From positions 8,166,001-8,230,000 of the forward strand of contig NC_068562.1 in assembly GCF_022201045.2 (NCBI RefSeq): 64,000 nucleotides of DNA, in the 5' to 3' direction. Positions 60,457-64,000 of the stretch are shown in pieces. The translations under genes and the position numbers were made by a program. Source of the DNA: Citrus sinensis. Lineage: Eukaryota; Streptophyta; Magnoliopsida; Sapindales; Rutaceae. Numbering within the stretch: the first letter of the stretch is position 1; every line of letters starts with the position of its first letter. Below the pieces are notes generated by a model, which searched no databases, had not been told where the DNA came from, and worked only from the letters and a program-made list of their open reading frames with translations.

Positions 60457-63400
60457 ATGCCTTTATTAGGTACCTTCTCTCTTGTTCCATATCAACTTTT
60501 AGTTAATTTTTTTTTCTTTTTTGCTTTTTTCTCTTGCAGAGACTTTGAAATTGTCAACATGGGTTATGATTTTGATAGCTATATGTGAAGTAAATTAACC
60601 ATTTTGGCTCTTTTGACTCACTAGTTGCTTAAAGGCATTGGTTGCATAAGATTCACATTTTTTTTTCTGTTTTCATTAATGGCTGAAGCAAAATATGCAT
60701 GCCCTTTAGTTCTTAGGGTCTGTTTTTGAATTAATAGTATTATGAATTATTTCAGTGTTGGTTCTTTTGAATTGCTTGGTTTGACGAATTTCCTGTGTTT
60801 CTGTCATTGGGTTGATTTGATATTATGGTTTTAAGGCCGTAGGATTTAACTGGCTTGTCTGGAACTTGTTGACAGATATTGCTACTGGTCAGCCTTCCTT
60901 GCAAAACCATCTGGGTCCGCTAAGGGCACAAACCCTTACTCATGCTAAAGTTTTATCGTGTAAATTTACTTTGGGAGATGACAAGAGGTTATGCTTTGCG
61001 TCAAAGCCATTCCAATTCACGACTAAAACAAGTATTAATCTTGGACAAATTGAGACACGAAGAGGTAAACTCCTGATAACTGCAGTTGCTACCATTGAAC
61101 CTGAGTGTCTCGTCCGTAAGGAAGATAGGGCAAAGGATGCAGTACTAGGTGTCGATGCAGGTCTTCCAGCAATGCAGTTTCAGTCATCTGATGGAGAAAC
61201 TGAAGCATTGGATGAGAGAGAAAAGTTGAGACGGATGAGAATATCTAAAGCTAATAAAGGAAACACACCATGGAACAAAGGAAGGAAGCACAGTGCCGGT
61301 AAGTAAATGCTCATTACATTTAGTTTAACAGTTATCAATTAATTTTTTTTTTTTCATTTCCATGTAACATTCAGTGTTGGTAATCTGTTTGTGTTCAGAA
61401 ACCCTTCAGCGCATCAAAGAGAGAACAAGGCTTGCCATGCAGAATCCTAAGGTGATGTCATGTAAGAATAATTTTAAGTTTTTCCTTTGTATGCCCTTAA
61501 AAATTATTAGAATAAAATCAACTAGACACCATTCAATGTTTAAGCCATGCCTTTTTTAATGCCCTATTTTGTAATTTGCTACTTAATTGATCCATGTTCA
61601 ATGAATTTGCGAATTACCATCCATGTGAGGATGAAGGCTATTGGAGGAGCTCATGAAACTTAGGTCATTACTTTTAATTTAATGCTGCATCATTCTGGTA
61701 AAGTATACTAGTCAACACTGCATTTGCTGCTCTGAGATATTGCATTAGCTAGATAATCTGCCTGAATCACAGATTCTTATAGGTCCATAGCTTTTTAATT
61801 GCCAGTCTCAGCGGTACATAATATTGCTACCTGAACTTATTCGATATAGACATCCAAAGTTGATATTAATTGAGCTGACTACAAACTCAATATTCAATAT
61901 AGAAGATTCTAAATAATTTATTACTTTGGTATGCCTCTGAGTTAAAATTAACAAGTTAACTTAAAAAGAAAGCTTTCCACATGTAGTGCTGTTGTGATTT
62001 TAGATGATTCTCTTGTCTTCATGGACCATTTTGGGCTCAAGTTTTTCTTTTAGCAATTTCAAGGGATAAAATATCAATGTCATGTAATTGTTATGTGGCA
62101 TATAATGTAAATAATTGGATAAAACGGAACTGTGTTCTTGATTTCGTGATTTATCTTTGTAATTGATTCTGATTGCCTAAGTTTGTTTATTCTTACAATA
62201 TAATTTTGCTATGCAGATCAGAATGAAATTAGTTAATCTGGGGCATGCTCAGAGGTAGGTAGTAATTACCATCTTTCTTACTACATTTGGAGTATGCTGA
62301 TATAAGTTGGAAGTCTGCCTGTTCATGGGTTTCCAAAGAGTTCAATTTAAGTTGTGTGATTTTAAATTTTGATTTTGCACTTTTTCTTTATATCTTTGAA
62401 CAAATATGCTCACTCTATTCTTAATGTTCTTACAGTGAAGAGACTAAGAAGAAAATTGGGATTGGGGTGCGTATGGGGTGGGAAAAACGCCGAGGAAAGC
62501 TGATGGTGCAGGAAAGTTGCTATTTCGAGTGGCAGAACTTGATCGCTGAAGCTGCTAGAAGGGGCCTTGCTGGTGAGGAAGAGTTGCAATGGTATTCTTA
62601 TAACATCTTGGATGAACAGCTTAAGAAGGAGTGGTTGGAGAGTGTTGAACGGAGGAAAACAATGCCTAGGACAAAAGGTAGCAAGAGAGCTCCAAAGCCT
62701 GCTGAACAAAGAAAGAAGATTGCAGAAGCAATCGCTGCCAAATGGGCCGATCCTGTAAGTGCTTACAGTATTCAGAGCGTGCATTATCAATGTTTTTTTC
62801 ACTCTGGGTAAATTTTTGGTGCATGTACCTTTGCAGCATAAGCACATTTCCAGCATGCAAGGGTTGACTTAATAACTAACTGTGAACACAATTTAAGAAA
62901 GCCTCAAATAGTAATTTCAAGGAATTCATCAAAAATCATTGAAGAATACAAAAGGGAACCTGTTCTTGTCAAACTTTATTTGGAAAACCTGGGATAAGTT
63001 GAAGGTGTCTATGAATATAACAATTATGTTGAATAGCCGTACTGAAGGAAAAATTTTCAGGATTCATTTGTCCACCGTCATCTTATCTGGTGAAAACAAC
63101 ACACTCACCCAAACATGGGATAGTTTCAAACATAATAAATATGACTTGCGCTCTCTAGAAGTCTTTCTTGAACCCAATTGAAAATACAGTTCATGCTGGC
63201 AAAAATTAATTACCATTTTTCATTTTTTTGACTGGGTAAACAGTTTTATTTTGAATATTCTTTCTTTTTTTTTTGCTTTCCTCTCCTAGGAATACCGTGA
63301 ACGGGTTTGTGCTGGCCTGTCAAAATTTCATGGCGTACCAGTTGGAGTTGAAAGAAAGGCAAAGAGAAAGCCTAGAGCCATTACACAGTCCTCAAAACAA

Positions 63401-64000
63401 ACGCCCAAAAAGAAAAAGGAAACTGATACGGACTTTTCTCCTAGGAATGAGCCTAACAAACAAATTGAGAAGTTCAAGTTGCGGAGAAGTAATAGGCCCT
63501 TATATAAGGATCCTTCTGCAGGTTCCAAGCTGGAGATGATAAAAAATATCAGAGCACAAAGATCAGCTACAGAATCTAAGAAAACTGAAGCCATTGAACG
63601 AGCAAGGTTTATTAATTGATCTGTGCCTGCGCTATTTTGTTGCCCAAATGCAAAGTTTTAACCTCTGAGTTTGAAGTTTCAGGGTTATTCTTTTCATCGT
63701 TAATGCTTATATCATATGACATCCTGCTGCAGGTTGTTAATTGCTGAAGCTGAGAAGGCTGCAAAGGCCCTCGGGGTTGCTGCAGTGAAGAGCCCTATTG
63801 CTCGAGCTTCCTTAATTGAAACCAGAAAGCTTATAGCTGAAGCAACTCAAACAATTGAATCCATAGAAACGGGGGAGATCACATCCAATAATGAAAATGA
63901 TGGCTTTCCTTCTGCCATCTCAGCTGAATTAGTTAGTCAAGGAAAGAAGGAAACTGAAGAAACAGAAAATGGAGCTGTGGACCTGCCAGAACATGTAAGA
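60457..64000 (+). CDS. NUMOD3-repeat protein, probably plastid-targeted (runs off the right edge)
   Basis: Exons: 60457-60469, 60876-61298, 61399-61451, 62217-62254, 62436-62754, 63290-63606, 63733 onward. The first exon encodes only MPLL plus one base; the frame then continues DIATGQPSLQNHLGPL. The N-terminus is poor in acidic residues and ends RRGKLLITAVATIEPE, like a chloroplast transit peptide. NUMOD3-like units follow: KANKGNTPWNKGRKHSAETL (across exons 2-3), AQSEETKKKIGIGVRMGWEK and PAEQRKKIAEAIAAKWADPEY. NUMOD3 is a DNA-binding module of homing endonucleases; no GIY-YIG or HNH catalytic site is seen here. A lysine-rich then Glu/Ala-rich coiled region (AEAEKAAKALG) follows. It resembles Arabidopsis At1g53800. 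Function unknown. Confidence 0.88.

Overview
The window is nuclear DNA of a flowering plant, almost certainly Citrus. Coding exons are short, split by AT-rich GT-AG introns, and lie in long AT-rich intergenic DNA full of small DNA-transposon remnants, microsatellites and a few retroelement scraps. The Citrus call rests on the 584-residue pectinesterase at 5593-8799, which I recognise from memory as essentially the sweet-orange PECS-1.1 protein; no search was run.

Layout. 0-9 kb: two pectinesterase genes in tandem on the minus strand; the first runs off the left edge, the second (PECS-1.1-like) is complete. 9-15.8 kb: a gene-free transposon region with a diverged promoter duplication, a 1.37-kb foldback element and a cluster of MITEs. 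15.8-21.8 kb: a complete ten-exon APUM23 (nucleolar Puf protein) gene. 22.3-22.5 kb: a CLE-like secreted peptide gene, convergent with APUM23. 23.4-24.5 kb: a collapsed partial copy of the UBC34 locus found at 40-44 kb. 25.4-28.3 kb: a decayed WIP-type C2H2 zinc-finger gene split by an insertion with a 33-bp minisatellite. 28.3-32.2 kb: gene-free, with a SINE-like unit and a LINE tail. 32.2-36.6 kb: a complete nine-exon PIG-Q/GPI1 gene on the minus strand. 37.2-38.1 kb: a hAT-type element. 39.6-40.0 kb: a CCCH/ankyrin pseudogene. 43.0-45.7 kb: a complete nine-exon UBC34-like E2 gene. 46.7-48.4 kb: an F-box/LRR gene with a damaged C-terminus. 51.1-51.7 kb: an unknown small basic protein. 52.6-53.5 and 59.3-59.7 kb: two ATL-type RING-H2 E3 ligase genes. 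60.5 kb to the right edge: a NUMOD3-repeat, probably plastid-targeted protein, cut by the window end.

The genes form no operon or obvious cluster beyond the pectinesterase pair. Several act in protein turnover (UBC34-like E2 at the ER, two membrane RING ligases, one F-box protein), but that is probably coincidence in a plant genome. I found no wholly new system. The most informative signals are structural: target-site duplications dating several transposon insertions, the mosaic UBC34 duplication, a damaged zinc-finger gene, and a CLE-like peptide with an unusual motif length. Exon boundaries were assigned by eye from GT-AG signals, reading-frame continuity and family homology; four complete multi-exon models (PECS-1.1, APUM23, PIG-Q, UBC34) sum to exact multiples of three.
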